A stretch of DNA of 64,000 nt from Novimethylophilus kurashikiensis. Its GTDB lineage: Bacteria; Pseudomonadota; Gammaproteobacteria; Burkholderiales; Methylophilaceae. Positions 26,527 through 36,324 of the stretch are shown piece by piece (positions within the stretch are counted from its first letter, which is position 1; each line of letters begins with the position of its first letter). Below the pieces are notes generated by a model. The model was given only the letters and a program-made list of their open reading frames with translations. It did not search any database and was not told the origin of the DNA. Location: NCBI RefSeq assembly GCF_003112435.1, contig NZ_BDOQ01000002.1, positions 1 through 64,000 of the forward strand. Direction: 5' to 3'. Both the position numbers and the translations under genes were made by a program.

Positions 26527-29352
26527 TTAGCGGGGAATCAACATGTCGGTATAGGCTTCCGCCCAACGCGCATCCGGATTGAAAGTTTTCACCCAGGGGA
26601 GGAAGGCTTCTGCCGGCATAGGGCGCGCAATACCGTAGCCTTGTGCCAGTTCGCAGTTCATTGCCAAGAGCTTCATGCCGTGCTCGGCTGTCTCCACGCC
26701 TTCGGCAATGACGCGTCGGCCGAATTCCAGACTGAGGCTGATGACGCCGGCCACGATGGCCATGTCGTTGGGGTCGAGCAGCATGTCGCGGACGAAGGAT
26801 TGGTCGATCTTAAGGATGTCCACCGGCAAGCGGCGCAAATAAGTGAGCGAGGAATAGCCCGCGCCGAAGTCGTCGAGGGCGAAAGTCACGCCAAGCGTGT
26901 GGCAGTGGTCGATCAGGTCGCTAATGACACCGATATCTTCGAGCGCCGCAGATTCGGTAATTTCCAGCTCCAGCAAACGCGGCGGGACTTGCGGAAACTC
27001 ATCTAGCAGTTCCTTGAGGCGCTGGGCGAAATCGGGCTGCATCAGATGGTGCGCGGTAATGTTGACACTGACCTGGATGCCCAAGCCTTCTTCTTGCCAA
27101 CGTGCGAGCTGTTTAAGTGCTTCGTGGATAACCCATTCGCCGAGTTCGATGGAGAGGTCGGTATCCTCGACGTACGGCAGGAATTCCGCCGGCGGCCGCA
27201 GGCCGTCTTCGGGGTGCAGCCAGCGGATCAAGGCTTCCGAGCCGATGACCTTGCCTGAACGCATGTTGACCTTGGGCTGGTAGTACAGCCTGAACTGCCC
27301 CTGATCGAGCGCATATTTGATGGCGGCCAGGGCTTCATGCTGGGCGCGGGCCTGGCGGTCGTGCTCGGGGTCGAACACGTGGTAGCGATTTTTTCCGCTG
27401 AGCTTGGCGGTGTACATGGCCTGGTCGGCATGACGCAGCAGGATATCGGGATTAGCATCGTCCGGCGGCGAAAGCGTGATCCCGGCACTAGCGGAGACAT
27501 ACACCGTCACCTCCTGGATCTGATAAGGCGCCGAAATGATGGCGAGTAGGCGTTCAAGCGTTTGCCCGGCTTCTTCTCGTGATTGCAGGCCACACAGCAG
27601 CAGGGCGAATTCGTCTCCTCCTAGTCTCGCTACGGTATCCCCGGCGCGCAAACTGGTACGCAGGCGCTGGGCAAGCTGGATCAATAGCTGATCCCCGGCT
27701 TCGTGCCCCAGGGTATCGTTGATGGGCTTGAATCCGTCGAGGTCGAAATAACTGACGGCCAGCAGGCCGCCGTTACGGTCGATATGGGCCAGTGCTTGTT
27801 GCAGGCGGTCGGAGAACAGGGCGCGGTTGGGTAGCTGGGTGAGGGCATCGTGGTAAGCCATGCGCTCCAGCTTTTGCTGCTGTTCCATGAGCGGTGTGAT
27901 GTCGGAGAACACGCCGACGTAGCGACGCACCACGCCGCGTTCGTCGCGCACGGCAAAGATGTCGAGCCAGGCCGCAAACACTGTGCCGTGCTTGCCCGAA
28001 AGCCAGGTTTCGCCGCGCCACATGCCTTTGTCTTCGACTGCTTGCCATACTTCGCTGAAGCTTTCAGCATCATGTTCGGGTGCCAGCAAGGCTTGTACGT
28101 CTTGCCCCGAGGCTTCTTCCCGTGCATAGCCGGTGATCTTGATAAATGACGGATTGACTTCGATGACGCGGGCGTGCGGGTCCGCGATGAAAATGGCGTC
28201 GTGAGCATGTTCGAACACACTCGCGGAAAGGCTGAGGCGTTCGGCATTCTGGTGCAGCGTTTCGACCATGGAGCGCAGGTTTTGCCGCATCTTGAGCATG
28301 TTGGCCATCAAGGTGCCTTCATCCGCCTCGATGCCGTCTTCGGCCAGGTTACCTGCAGAAATGTTGCGCACCAGTTCGGTCGCGACCACGGGGTCGCCAC
28401 CCAATGGTCGCAGCACAAAACGTCGCATCAGGAAAATCACCAGCGCGATGAGCACAAGCCCCAGGGCGAGGAAAATAAGCAATATGTTGGATGAGCGCGT
28501 CAGGCTGACGTTATGCGCTTCGCTGGTGGGGTAGGCCACCACGACTTCGAATCCCCATTCCGGGATTTGCTGTCGTGTCAGCGTCCAGTCCGGGTCTTGT
28601 TGCTTGATGATCTGTTCCGCGGTTTTTTCCAATACGTGTTTGGATAGGAACCGGATATGCCTGTTGGCATCCAGCACGGCGGCGAACCCTGATTGCAGTA
28701 GCTTGGTGCTCTCGACGGCCTCGCGCAAGGCCTGGATATCGACTTTGAAACCCACATACCAGATACCGATGACCTGGTGGTTGGCATCGAACATGGGTTC
28801 GTAGCCGGTGATGTACGGTGTACCCAGGATATCGACGACGCCGTAGAAAGGCGCGCCGTTGCGGATGGCCTGGATGGCCTTGCCTTGCGGGTCGAGCATA
28901 GTGCCGACAGCACGCTGCGTTTCACCGTTTTGCCTGACGTTGGTAGCCACGCGGACGAAGTCTTCCCCCGTCTTGACGAATAGCGTGGCGGTGCCGCCCA
29001 TGATGGCGGTGACGTGATCGACGACAGCAAAATTGATGGTTTGCGGCTGGTTACCGAGATACAGGGCAGGTACCTTGCGTCCAAGAACGACGGCTTCGCC
29101 ATTGATGCGCGGTGCGCCTTGCTGATCGATCCCGACTTCCTTGAGTAAACGCATGGACGCTTGTACTTGGTCCATCATCAGGTGTTCGCTGACGGTCAGA
29201 AGGCGCTTCAGGGACTCCGCCCGGCCTTGGGCAAAGAGGTCGACGTTGCGCATTTCTTGCGAGAACTCGCGCTGCGCCATGAACAGCGGCCCGAAGATGA
29301 CCAGGATCACGATCGGGATCAGGAATCGCTGTAATGTGGATAGGAATTTCAA
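26527..29352 (-). CDS. Cache-HAMP-PAS-GGDEF-EAL c-di-GMP enzyme
   Basis: This is a 941-residue inner-membrane protein. TM1 is at about residues 11-27, a periplasmic Cache region (sCache_3/Cache fusion type) at 30-285, TM2 at 288-310, HAMP from RPLGGDPVV (315), and PAS at about 375-490. The GGDEF domain has intact GGDEF (578-582) and the I-site R569-x-x-D572; the EAL domain has EALIRW (706) and [10 protein letters not shown]. Both activities could therefore be functional, with product inhibition of the cyclase. The only plausible start keeping TM1 is a TTG at 29352; no good ribosome site is seen, suggesting low expression. It lies 20 bp before copA. Confidence 0.88.
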   Translation of the reverse strand: MKFLSTLQRFLIPIVILVIFGPLFMAQREFSQEMRNVDLFAQGRAESLKRLLTVSEHLMMDQVQASMRLLKEVGIDQQGAPRINGEAVVLGRKVPALYLGNQPQTINFAVVDHVTAIMGGTATLFVKTGEDFVRVATNVRQNGETQRAVGTMLDPQGKAIQAIRNGAPFYGVVDILGTPYITGYEPMFDANHQVIGIWYVGFKVDIQALREAVESTKLLQSGFAAVLDANRHIRFLSKHVLEKTAEQIIKQQDPDWTLTRQQIPEWGFEVVVAYPTSEAHNVSLTRSSNILLIFLALGLVLIALVIFLMRRFVLRPLGGDPVVATELVRNISAGNLAEDGIEADEGTLMANMLKMRQNLRSMVETLHQNAERLSLSASVFEHAHDAIFIADPHARVIEVNPSFIKITGYAREEASGQDVQALLAPEHDAESFSEVWQAVEDKGMWRGETWLSGKHGTVFAAWLDIFAVRDERGVVRRYVGVFSDITPLMEQQQKLERMAYHDALTQLPNRALFSDRLQQALAHIDRNGGLLAVSYFDLDGFKPINDTLGHEAGDQLLIQLAQRLRTSLRAGDTVARLGGDEFALLLCGLQSREEAGQTLERLLAIISAPYQIQEVTVYVSASAGITLSPPDDANPDILLRHADQAMYTAKLSGKNRYHVFDPEHDRQARAQHEALAAIKYALDQGQFRLYYQPKVNMRSGKVIGSEALIRWLHPEDGLRPPAEFLPYVEDTDLSIELGEWVIHEALKQLARWQEEGLGIQVSVNITAHHLMQPDFAQRLKELLDEFPQVPPRLLELEITESAALEDIGVISDLIDHCHTLGVTFALDDFGAGYSSLTYLRRLPVDILKIDQSFVRDMLLDPNDMAIVAGVISLSLEFGRRVIAEGVETAEHGMKLLAMNCELAQGYGIARPMPAEAFLPWVKTFNPDARWAEAYTDMLIPR

Positions 29353-29554
29353 GCCGGTAGTCTTGGAATTTAGTTGTAGGGCTATGTGTACATAGTCTAG
29401 GGATTTGCTTCGTTAACGTCTAGATAAAAGGCAAAGAATGCCATGCGGATTAGGTAGGTCTCGTATTGATCGTGATTCATCAATCTCGAATACTCCGCCC
29501 AAATGCTTTATGGGTTTGTTTTTATTGATGTAATTGATTCGGTACAAGAGTACA

Positions 29555-31696
29555 ATGCGCGCCATGCAAGAGCCCCTCTCTATTACTTCGTACCGCCCGT
29601 ACTGGGCAAAACGCTTCGGAACCGCCCCTTTCCTCCCCATGAGTCGCGTCGAGATGGACGCGCTGGGTTGGGATTCGTGCGACGTTATTCTGGTTACCGG
29701 CGACGCTTATATCGATCATCCCAGCTTCGGCATGGCACTGGTTGGTCGGTTGTTGGAAGCACAGGGCTTCCGCGTCGGTATTATTGCTCAACCGGATTGG
29801 CAATCGGCTGATCCGTTCAAGGTATTGGGCAAGCCCAACCTGTATTTCGGTGTGACCGCGGGCAACATGGATTCCATGGTCAACCGCTACACGGCCGATC
29901 GTAAAATCCGCTCGGACGATGCGTATACGCCCAATGCCGAAGCCGGCAAGCGGCCGGATCGTGCTGTTCTCGTTTATTCGCAGCGTTGCCGCGAGGCGTA
30001 TTCGGATGTGCCGGTGGTGATCGGTAGCATTGAAGCCAGCCTACGCCGTATTGCTCATTACGACTACTGGTCGGATAAAGTTCGCCGTTCCATCCTGGTG
30101 GATTCCAAGGCCGATTTGCTGATCTACGGCAACGCCGAGCGGGCCTTGGTCGATCTCACGCATCGTATCGCCAAGGGCGAGAATATTCGTGATATCACCG
30201 ATTTGCGCGGCACGGCGTTCCTGCGCAAATCCATCCCTGAGGATTGGCTGGAAGTCGATTCGGCGATGATGGATCGTCCGGGGCGCGTCGATCCGCATCC
30301 TGATCCGTACGCCATGGTGATGGCGGAAGGTGCTGCCTGCGCCTCGGACGGTGTCGCCGACCAGCCTGCAAGTCAGCCTATCGTGATTCATCGCCCGGCC
30401 AAGGTGCCTCGCGAGCGCCAAGTGGTACGTTTGCCGGATTACGAGCAGGTCTCGGCCAACCCGGTGATGTATGCCCATGCTTCGCGCGTACTGCATCTGG
30501 AATCCAACCCGGGCAATGCCCGCGCCTTGGTGCAGCGCCACGGGGACCGTGAAGTGTGGCTTAATCCGCCGCCAATTCCGCTCACCACCAAGGAAATGGA
30601 TCACGTCTACGGCCTGACCTACGCCCGTGCGCCTCATCCGGCCTACAAAGGCGCCAAGATTCCGGCCTGGGAGATGATTCGTTTTTCGGTCAACATCATG
30701 CGCGGTTGCTTTGGCGGCTGTACGTTCTGCTCGATTACCGAGCACGAAGGCCGCATTATCCAAAGCCGTTCGGAAGAATCCATCCTTCACGAGATCGAGG
30801 AAATCCGCGACAAGGTAGAAGGTTTTACCGGCATGATTTCCGACCTGGGTGGTCCTACGGCCAACATGTATCGATTGGCCTGCAAGAGCAAGGATATCGA
30901 GAAGAGTTGCCGCAAGCTCTCCTGCGTCTATCCGGATATTTGCGACAACCTCAATACCGATCACTCGGCTCTGGTCCAGCTGTACCGCAAGGCGCGGGCG
31001 ATTCCCGGAGTGAAGAAAATCCTCATTGGTTCCGGCCTGCGCTACGATCTTGCGGTGAAATCGCCGGAATACGTCAAGGAACTGGTGCAGCACCATGTGG
31101 GCGGCTATCTCAAGATTGCGCCGGAGCATTCGGAAGAGAATGTTCTGTCGAAAATGATGAAGCCGGGCATGGGGGCATATCAGGCGTTCAAGGAGATGTT
31201 CGAGCGTTTCAGCAAGGAAGCGGGCAAGGAGCAATACCTGATCCCGTACTTCATCGCTTCGCATCCGGGTACGACGGATGAAGACATGATGAATCTGGCC
31301 ATCTGGCTCAAGCAGAACAATTTCCGCTTGGATCAAGTGCAGACCTTTACCCCTACGCCCATGGCAATGGCGACAGCCATGTACCACTCCGGCAAGAATC
31401 CTCTCCGCAAGGTGACCAAGTCGAGCGAAGATGTGGCCGTGCCCAAGGCAGGCGGCAAGCGGCGCTTGCACAAGGCTTTCCTGCGCTATCACGATCCGGC
31501 TAACTGGCCGATGCTGCGGGAGGCATTGAAGGAGATGGGACGTGCCGATCTCATTGGCAATGGTAAAAAGCATCTTGTGCCGGCTTGGCAGCCGACGACC
31601 ACGACGCCATCAGGCGGAGGTAAACACCGTGATCGTGCAAAAGAAGGTACGCCGCGAGTAAAAGGCTTCAAGAAGCCCAATCCGCGACACTACTAA
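29555..31696 (+). CDS. YgiQ-family radical SAM protein
   Basis: This protein of about 713 residues has an N-terminal region typical of the family ([39 protein letters not shown]) and a radical SAM core. Its 4Fe-4S cluster motif CFGGCTFC lies near nucleotides 30709-30732. The C-terminal extension ends in a basic tail GVKGFKKP-like. YgiQ proteins are widely conserved but their reaction is unknown. The frame is open from a TTG at 29534; I chose the ATG at 29555 (AAGAG upstream), and the ATG at 29564 is also possible. A strong bidirectional terminator follows. Confidence 0.88.
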   Translation: MRAMQEPLSITSYRPYWAKRFGTAPFLPMSRVEMDALGWDSCDVILVTGDAYIDHPSFGMALVGRLLEAQGFRVGIIAQPDWQSADPFKVLGKPNLYFGVTAGNMDSMVNRYTADRKIRSDDAYTPNAEAGKRPDRAVLVYSQRCREAYSDVPVVIGSIEASLRRIAHYDYWSDKVRRSILVDSKADLLIYGNAERALVDLTHRIAKGENIRDITDLRGTAFLRKSIPEDWLEVDSAMMDRPGRVDPHPDPYAMVMAEGAACASDGVADQPASQPIVIHRPAKVPRERQVVRLPDYEQVSANPVMYAHASRVLHLESNPGNARALVQRHGDREVWLNPPPIPLTTKEMDHVYGLTYARAPHPAYKGAKIPAWEMIRFSVNIMRGCFGGCTFCSITEHEGRIIQSRSEESILHEIEEIRDKVEGFTGMISDLGGPTANMYRLACKSKDIEKSCRKLSCVYPDICDNLNTDHSALVQLYRKARAIPGVKKILIGSGLRYDLAVKSPEYVKELVQHHVGGYLKIAPEHSEENVLSKMMKPGMGAYQAFKEMFERFSKEAGKEQYLIPYFIASHPGTTDEDMMNLAIWLKQNNFRLDQVQTFTPTPMAMATAMYHSGKNPLRKVTKSSEDVAVPKAGGKRRLHKAFLRYHDPANWPMLREALKEMGRADLIGNGKKHLVPAWQPTTTTPSGGGKHRDRAKEGTPRVKGFKKPNPRHY

Positions 31697-31702
31697 ATTA
31701 AT

Positions 31703-31732
31703 AAAAAAGCCGGCGTGTAAGCCGGCTTTTTT
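31703..31732 (+). terminator. Bidirectional intrinsic terminator, ygiQ-type gene / SnoaL-like gene
   Basis: AAAAAAGCCGGC and GCCGGCTTTTTT form a perfect 12-bp inverted repeat with a 6-base loop. The A and T runs make it work on both strands. The final bases overlap the stop codon of the minus-strand gene. Confidence 0.93.
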
Positions 31733-32144
31733 ATTCCTGGATCAGTTGTGCGAGCTGCTTCTGCAGGCCCTGGATGTCCCATAGTACCCAAAGGTCGGCG
31801 ATTTTGCCGTCGCGAAAGGTAAACACGGCGGCACCGTTCCACTCGAGCTTGGCGTGAGTTGGGGCGTAGCCTAGAAAATCCCCGTAATGGATGCCAGAGT
31901 AATGAATGCGGGCGAAGGTTTTGTCGTCTTCTTGAATCATTTCGACGATATCGCAGCGATAGTTCTGGATGGATTCGCGCACGAGGTTGAGATAAGTGGC
32001 GAAGTCGGCATGGCCGTACTGCATTTTCCCCAGGGAGCCCCGGAAGGAGAAATCTTCGCAGAGCAACTCTGGAATGATGGTTTTGTCGTCGTTATTCCAA
32101 ATGGCTTCGTAAAACTGCCGGACGATTTCTTTGTGCGGGCGCAT
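31731..32144 (-). CDS. SnoaL-like (NTF2-fold) ester cyclase-family protein
   Basis: This protein of about 137 residues starts RPHKEIVRQFYEAIWNNDD and contains DFSFRGSLGK, YLNLVRESIQNYRCDIVEMI, FARIHYSGIHYGDFLGYAPT and GKIADLWVLWDIQGL, a pattern typical of SnoaL-like NTF2-fold proteins. Such proteins may be hydrolases, cyclases or non-catalytic binders, and the substrate is not predictable. Two ATGs compete: the one at 32150 sits directly on GGAG, while the one at 32144 has GGAG six bases upstream and is preferred. It stands alone between convergent and divergent neighbours. Confidence 0.75.
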   Translation of the reverse strand: MRPHKEIVRQFYEAIWNNDDKTIIPELLCEDFSFRGSLGKMQYGHADFATYLNLVRESIQNYRCDIVEMIQEDDKTFARIHYSGIHYGDFLGYAPTHAKLEWNGAAVFTFRDGKIADLWVLWDIQGLQKQLAQLIQE

Positions 32145-32237
32145 GGGCATCTCCGTCCTGCAAAATTATTTTGGAATCCAGTGTAATTTTCTGCTTAGTA
32201 AACCGACAAAAGCAATAGGAAATACCAGGAGACTATC

Positions 32238-33218
32238 ATGATTATTCGTCGTTCCGCCGATATTACCCCTTCGGAAATTACGCCAAAGGAAATCTATGCC
32301 GAGCGCCGCCGTTTTCTTCAGACGGCAGGACTTGGCTTAGCAGCTGCCGCAGGCCTGACTAGCGGGTTGATTCATCCTGCTGAGGCTGCCGTCGTGCAAG
32401 CGCAGACACGTCGCAAACTCACGCCGATCGTCAAAAGCGCTTATCGCGTCGATGAAAAACTCACGCCTTATGAGGACGTGACGACTTATAACAATTTTTA
32501 TGAGTTCGGCACAGGAAAAAGCGATCCTTCCAGCAATGCGGGAACATTGCACAAGCAGCCTTGGACGGTAAGTATCGAAGGGGAGGTGAAGCGGCCCAAG
32601 AAAATCGGCCTCGAAGATTTGCTCAAGTTATCTCCGATGGAGGAGCGTATTTATCGTATGCGGTGTGTGGAAGGGTGGTCCATGGTCATTCCATGGGTCG
32701 GTATCCCGCTTGCCAAGCTGATCGACTGGGCAGAACCTACGGGTAATGCCAAATACGTTGAGTTCGTGTCGCTGGCGGATCCAGACCAGATGCCCGGGGT
32801 ACGTGTGCCGGTATTGGATTGGCCGTATACCGAAGGATTACGGCTGGATGAGGCGCGACATCCTCTGTCGCTGCTTGCCGTCGGCCTATACGGCGAGGCC
32901 TTGCTGGACCAGAACGGTGCGCCACTTCGCCTTGTCGTGCCTTGGAAATATGGCTTTAAAGGAATCAAGTCCATCTTGACCATCCGTTTCACTGAAAAAA
33001 TGCCAGTGAGCAGCTGGATGCGAGCTAATGCACATGAATATGGTTTTTATTCGAACGTGAACCCGGAAGTCGATCACCCGCGTTGGAGCCAAGCGACCGA
33101 ACGCAGGATCGGGGAGGGCGGCTTGTTCAATCGTCGCCGCAAGACATTAATGTTCAACGGCTACGGCGATCAGGTCGGGCAGCTCTATACGGGCATGGAT
33201 TTGAGGAAATATTTCTGA
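32238..33218 (+). CDS. msrP: Periplasmic methionine-sulfoxide reductase, molybdenum subunit MsrP
   Basis: This 326-residue molybdopterin enzyme (formerly YedY) reduces oxidised methionine in envelope proteins. A Tat signal with RRRFLQ at residues 23-28 and a hydrophobic stretch through [13 protein letters not shown] explain export of the folded protein. The molybdenum-ligating cysteine is C143 in [11 protein letters not shown]. Other family stretches are [29 protein letters not shown] and [20 protein letters not shown] precedes the ATG. The stop overlaps the msrQ start (TGATG). Confidence 0.96.
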   Translation: MIIRRSADITPSEITPKEIYAERRRFLQTAGLGLAAAAGLTSGLIHPAEAAVVQAQTRRKLTPIVKSAYRVDEKLTPYEDVTTYNNFYEFGTGKSDPSSNAGTLHKQPWTVSIEGEVKRPKKIGLEDLLKLSPMEERIYRMRCVEGWSMVIPWVGIPLAKLIDWAEPTGNAKYVEFVSLADPDQMPGVRVPVLDWPYTEGLRLDEARHPLSLLAVGLYGEALLDQNGAPLRLVVPWKYGFKGIKSILTIRFTEKMPVSSWMRANAHEYGFYSNVNPEVDHPRWSQATERRIGEGGLFNRRRKTLMFNGYGDQVGQLYTGMDLRKYF

Positions 33219-33889
33219 TGGGACAATCCGCTGCATTAGGTCGAGGTGAGGGGCGTAAGGCAGAGTCGAAGCCGAAGCCAGGGATATGGGTCAAGGTATC
33301 CGCGCAGCAGATCAAGCGTATCAAGGCAACGGTATTTCTCCTGGCGCTGTTGCCGCTGGTGCGTTTGGTGGTGCTAGGTTTTATGGACAACCTGGGAGCT
33401 AATCCTGTTGAGTTCGTTATCCATTCCAACGGAACCTGGGCACTGACATTCCTGATGATCACCTTGGCGATCACGCCTTTGCGCAAGATCACAGGCCTGA
33501 ACTGGCTGGTCGCGTTGCGTCGACTGCTAGGGCTCTATGCTTTTTTCTATGCAGTGCTGCATTTCTTGTCGTACGTTTGGCTCGACCAATGGTTCGATTG
33601 GGCGTCGATCACCAAGGACGTCGCCAAACATCGTTACGTGCTGGTCGGCTTTGCCGCTTTTCTCTGTTTGATTCCATTGGCCGCCACCTCGAACAACGCC
33701 ATGATGCGCCGCCTGGGGGGCAATTGGCAGAAACTGCATCGCCTGGTTTACCCCATTGCCATTTTAGGGGTGACGCACTACTGGTGGCTGGTCAAAAAGG
33801 ATTTGACTCAACCCATTGTCTACGCAATGGTTTTGGCCCTGCTATTGGCTTGCAGAGCGGTTTTCCGCAAAAAAGGTGTTGACAGGTAA
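33218..33889 (+). CDS. msrQ: Heme-binding membrane subunit MsrQ
   Basis: This 223-residue inner-membrane b-type heme protein feeds electrons from the quinone pool or a flavin reductase to MsrP. It starts at the ATG overlapping the msrP stop by one base; an upstream in-frame extension lies within msrP and is not credible. After a polar 35-residue N-terminus there are about six helices with conserved histidines, for example FFYAVLHFLSYVWLD, WQKLHRLVYPIAILGVTHYWW. It ends in an Arg/Lys-rich tail. Pairing with msrP gives a complete MsrPQ repair system. Confidence 0.95.
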   Translation: MGQSAALGRGEGRKAESKPKPGIWVKVSAQQIKRIKATVFLLALLPLVRLVVLGFMDNLGANPVEFVIHSNGTWALTFLMITLAITPLRKITGLNWLVALRRLLGLYAFFYAVLHFLSYVWLDQWFDWASITKDVAKHRYVLVGFAAFLCLIPLAATSNNAMMRRLGGNWQKLHRLVYPIAILGVTHYWWLVKKDLTQPIVYAMVLALLLACRAVFRKKGVDR

Positions 33890-33921
33890 TAAGCTCATCT
33901 GGATAATTGCGGTCTCTCGAG

Positions 33922-33997
33922 GGGGCATTAGCTCAGTTGGTAGAGCAGCGGACTCTTAATCCGTTTGTCGTAGGTTCGACCCCTACATGCCCCACCA
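33922..33997 (+). tRNA. tRNA-Lys (anticodon CUU)
   Basis: The 76-nt cloverleaf has acceptor arms GGGGCAT and ATGCCCC, D-loop AGCTCAGTTGGTAGAGC, anticodon stem GCGGA/TCCGT with anticodon CTT at 33955-33957, T-arm with GGTTCGACCCC, and encoded CCA. It lies 32 bp after msrQ and is followed by a strong terminator. Confidence 0.97.
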
Positions 33998-34003
33998 GAA
34001 TTC

Positions 34004-34035
34004 AACGGCCTAGGTTACGACCTAGGCCGTTTTTG
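34004..34035 (+). terminator. Intrinsic terminator of the tRNA-Lys transcript
   Basis: AACGGCCTAGGT and ACCTAGGCCGTT form a perfect 12-bp stem with loop TACG, followed by a T-rich tract. It begins six bases after the tRNA CCA end. Confidence 0.92.
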
Positions 34036-34135
34036 TTTTGACGATAGTATTGAGTTGCTCTCGACGCATCTCAAAGCTTGGCAGCAGTCTTGATGTATGT
34101 CACGAACTGGCGGTAATCCCGGTAAGGGCAGAACA

Positions 34136-35560
34136 ATGAAGAATAACAATGATTACAAATCGCCTCTTAGTCTGGAGGCGACTCCCATCATTTCTACACG
34201 TGCTACGTTAGTACAGGCCGATATTGCGGAAGCTCTTACCCAACAAGGTTTGGCGCTGCATAAGAAGGGATGTTTACCCGAAGCCGTCGCTTGCTACACC
34301 CAGGCACTGACGTACTCCCCAAATTTTGCAGAGGCCTATAACAATCGCGGCGTTGCACTGAAAACTCTCATGCGCTTCGAAGAGGCGTTGCAGGACTACG
34401 ACCGCGCCATCGCGATTCAACCGGATTATCTGGAAGCCTTGAATAATCGCGGTGTCGTGTTGAAATCGCTTAATCGATTCGAGGAAGCCGTTGCCAGTTA
34501 TGATCAGGCGTTGGCGCTTTACCCTGCTTATGCGGAAGCGCATAGCAATCGGGGTATCGCCTTGCAGGAACTTAACAGACTGGAAGAGGCATGGGCGGCA
34601 TATCAGCAATCCATCCAGTTAAATCCCGAATATGCCGAAGCTTACTGGAACAAGGCCTTGTTGCTGATTCTAGTGGGCCAGTATGAGTTGGGTTGGAGTT
34701 TGTTCGAGTGGCGTTGGCTGCGCAATGAAGCGAAAGCATCCGGGAAGTTTCGCGGTTTGCCATGGCTGGGACAGACTTCAATTGCGGGAAAAACATTGTT
34801 GATATACCCAGAGCAGGGGTTGGGCGACTACATACAATTTTGTCGCTATGTGCCCCAGGTGGAGGCGCTAGGTGCTCAGGTGATCCTCGAAGCCCCGGCG
34901 GCATTGGTGTCGGTACTGGCTACGCTCCCGAGTACTTTCAAGATTGTCGCCTCAGGCGAAGCGTTGCCACACTATGATGCGCTTTGCCCGGTAATGAGCC
35001 TTCCGCTTGCGTTCAAGACCACACTAGATACGATTCCCGCCAATATCCCGTATCTCTTTAGCGACTCAATCAAAACAGCAGAATGGCAAGCCCGTCTCGG
35101 CCAGCGCTGTCTTCTGCGCATCGGCCTTGTCTGGTCTGGTAACACCACGCACAAGAACGACCGGAACCGTAGTCTCCGCTTTTCCCAGTTGGCATCCGTG
35201 CTAGATTTCCCGTTTGAATTTCACTGTTTGCAAAAAGATATTCGGGAAGAAGACCTAGAGACTCTTCAGCAGCGTACGCAAATTCGTATTCATGCAGATG
35301 ACATCCACGATTTTTCCGATACGGCCGCCTTGGTCGACGCCATGGATATCATCATCTCCGTGGATACTTCAGTAGCCCATCTCGCCGGCGCAATGGGCAA
35401 GCCTCTGTGGCTACTGTTGCCCTATATGCCAGACTATCGGTGGATGCTGGATCGAAGTGACAGTCCTTGGTATCCCAATGCACGCTTGTTCCGTCAGCCC
35501 GCGATAGGGGATTGGGAGGCTGTGATGCTCGAACTAAAAGCTGCGCTTGAAGCGCTATAA
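34136..35560 (+). CDS. TPR protein with GT-B (GT9-like) glycosyltransferase-type domain
   Basis: This protein of about 474 residues starts at the ATG at 34136 (AAGGGCAG upstream; an ATG at 34097 is also in frame). Residues 25-165 form about four TPR repeats of the type AEAYNNRGVALKTLMRFEEAL. The C-terminal 300 residues have a GT-B look: LLIYPEQGLGDYIQFCRYVP and the nucleotide-sugar-site-like SVDTSVAHLAGAMGKPLWLLLP, as in heptosyltransferase-like proteins. Such proteins are often listed as TPR or glycosyltransferase proteins of unknown acceptor. A paralogue is at 52456-53847. It faces the FecR/tpsA genes tail-to-tail. A role in sugar addition to a protein is inference. Confidence 0.75.
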   Translation: MKNNNDYKSPLSLEATPIISTRATLVQADIAEALTQQGLALHKKGCLPEAVACYTQALTYSPNFAEAYNNRGVALKTLMRFEEALQDYDRAIAIQPDYLEALNNRGVVLKSLNRFEEAVASYDQALALYPAYAEAHSNRGIALQELNRLEEAWAAYQQSIQLNPEYAEAYWNKALLLILVGQYELGWSLFEWRWLRNEAKASGKFRGLPWLGQTSIAGKTLLIYPEQGLGDYIQFCRYVPQVEALGAQVILEAPAALVSVLATLPSTFKIVASGEALPHYDALCPVMSLPLAFKTTLDTIPANIPYLFSDSIKTAEWQARLGQRCLLRIGLVWSGNTTHKNDRNRSLRFSQLASVLDFPFEFHCLQKDIREEDLETLQQRTQIRIHADDIHDFSDTAALVDAMDIIISVDTSVAHLAGAMGKPLWLLLPYMPDYRWMLDRSDSPWYPNARLFRQPAIGDWEAVMLELKAALEAL

Positions 35561-35565
35561 ATAGA

Positions 35566-35596
35566 ACGGCCCGGGGAAACTCGGGCCGTATTTTTC
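35566..35596 (+). terminator. Intrinsic terminator after the TPR/GT gene
   Basis: ACGGCCCG and CGGGCCGT pair over a short loop and are followed by ATTTTTCT. It starts five bases after the stop codon. Read on the minus strand the tail is poor, so it mainly serves the plus-strand gene. Confidence 0.88.
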
Positions 35597-35621
35597 TGCA
35601 AACGCTAGAACGCCTCGACTG

Positions 35622-36308
35622 TTATTTCACATAGCAGCCAGGTCCGCTGGTGTCCTCCCCACTCTCGCCGCCTATGCCGTCAAATGTGCTTTCGAAAGGC
35701 GGGAAGCCAGGATCATCAGGAACCAGTTCCGGCGCGGTGTTTTCGTCCTTCACATACCCATACTGGCCGGAAGTGAAGTCCTTGTCGCCTCCCTGGTTGC
35801 GGGCATTGATAGTGCCGCTGATGACGTTGATATGCAGCCCGTTGATCAACTTCTCACAATCGTTCTGGCACATCAGCAGGCGGAAGTGCGTGCCTCGGAT
35901 ACCGATGGTCGCGACTGGCGTATTCAATCGGTAGGCATCGCGGTTGCCGCGCTTGCCTACTAGGCCTGTAATCGTCCGTAAGCCGCCCTTGATGAGGCTG
36001 AATACGAAATTGTCCTTGTCTGGCGAATTTTCCTCGAAACGGTAATCGTCTACCTTAAGGCGCGATTTCGGGCTGATGATCACTTCTCCACCGTCGGTGA
36101 ATTTGATGCGAGCATAGCTATCCTTCTCTGTGGAGAGCACATCACCCACGTCTACTTCCGACTTCTGCGACAAAATCTTCGTCGTTCCGTCCGGTTTTTG
36201 CACGTACAAGGTGCCACTAAGATTGGTCACGATGGCGGCCGCGCCGTAGGCTTCCAGAGAAAGCCAGGCGGTGAACAGAACTGCGAGCAGGCGTAGTGTT
36301 TTCAACAT
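35622..36308 (-). CDS. Exported FecR-domain protein
   Basis: This 228-residue protein has a signal peptide (LRLLAVLFTAWLSLEAYG) and a FecR-type beta domain: AIVTNLSGTLYVQKPDG, VGDVLSTEKDSYARIKFTDGG, and LNTPVATIGIRGTHFRLLM. It has no N-terminal cytoplasmic segment or helix, so it is not a classical FecR sensor that signals to a sigma factor. Two cysteines (CQNDC) follow the domain and another lies in the C-terminal GPGCYVK. It is 16 bp downstream of tpsA and probably the third gene of the TPS operon, where it may act in the periplasm or be displayed with TpsA. Confidence 0.82.
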   Translation of the reverse strand: MLKTLRLLAVLFTAWLSLEAYGAAAIVTNLSGTLYVQKPDGTTKILSQKSEVDVGDVLSTEKDSYARIKFTDGGEVIISPKSRLKVDDYRFEENSPDKDNFVFSLIKGGLRTITGLVGKRGNRDAYRLNTPVATIGIRGTHFRLLMCQNDCEKLINGLHINVISGTINARNQGGDKDFTSGQYGYVKDENTAPELVPDDPGFPPFESTFDGIGGESGEDTSGPGCYVK

Positions 36309-36324
36309 GAACTTGTCCTTGCAA

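Noticed and set aside
30041-31573. 510-codon minus-strand frame opposite the YgiQ-type gene
   Set aside because: No start context or domain; the radical SAM gene on the plus strand explains the region.
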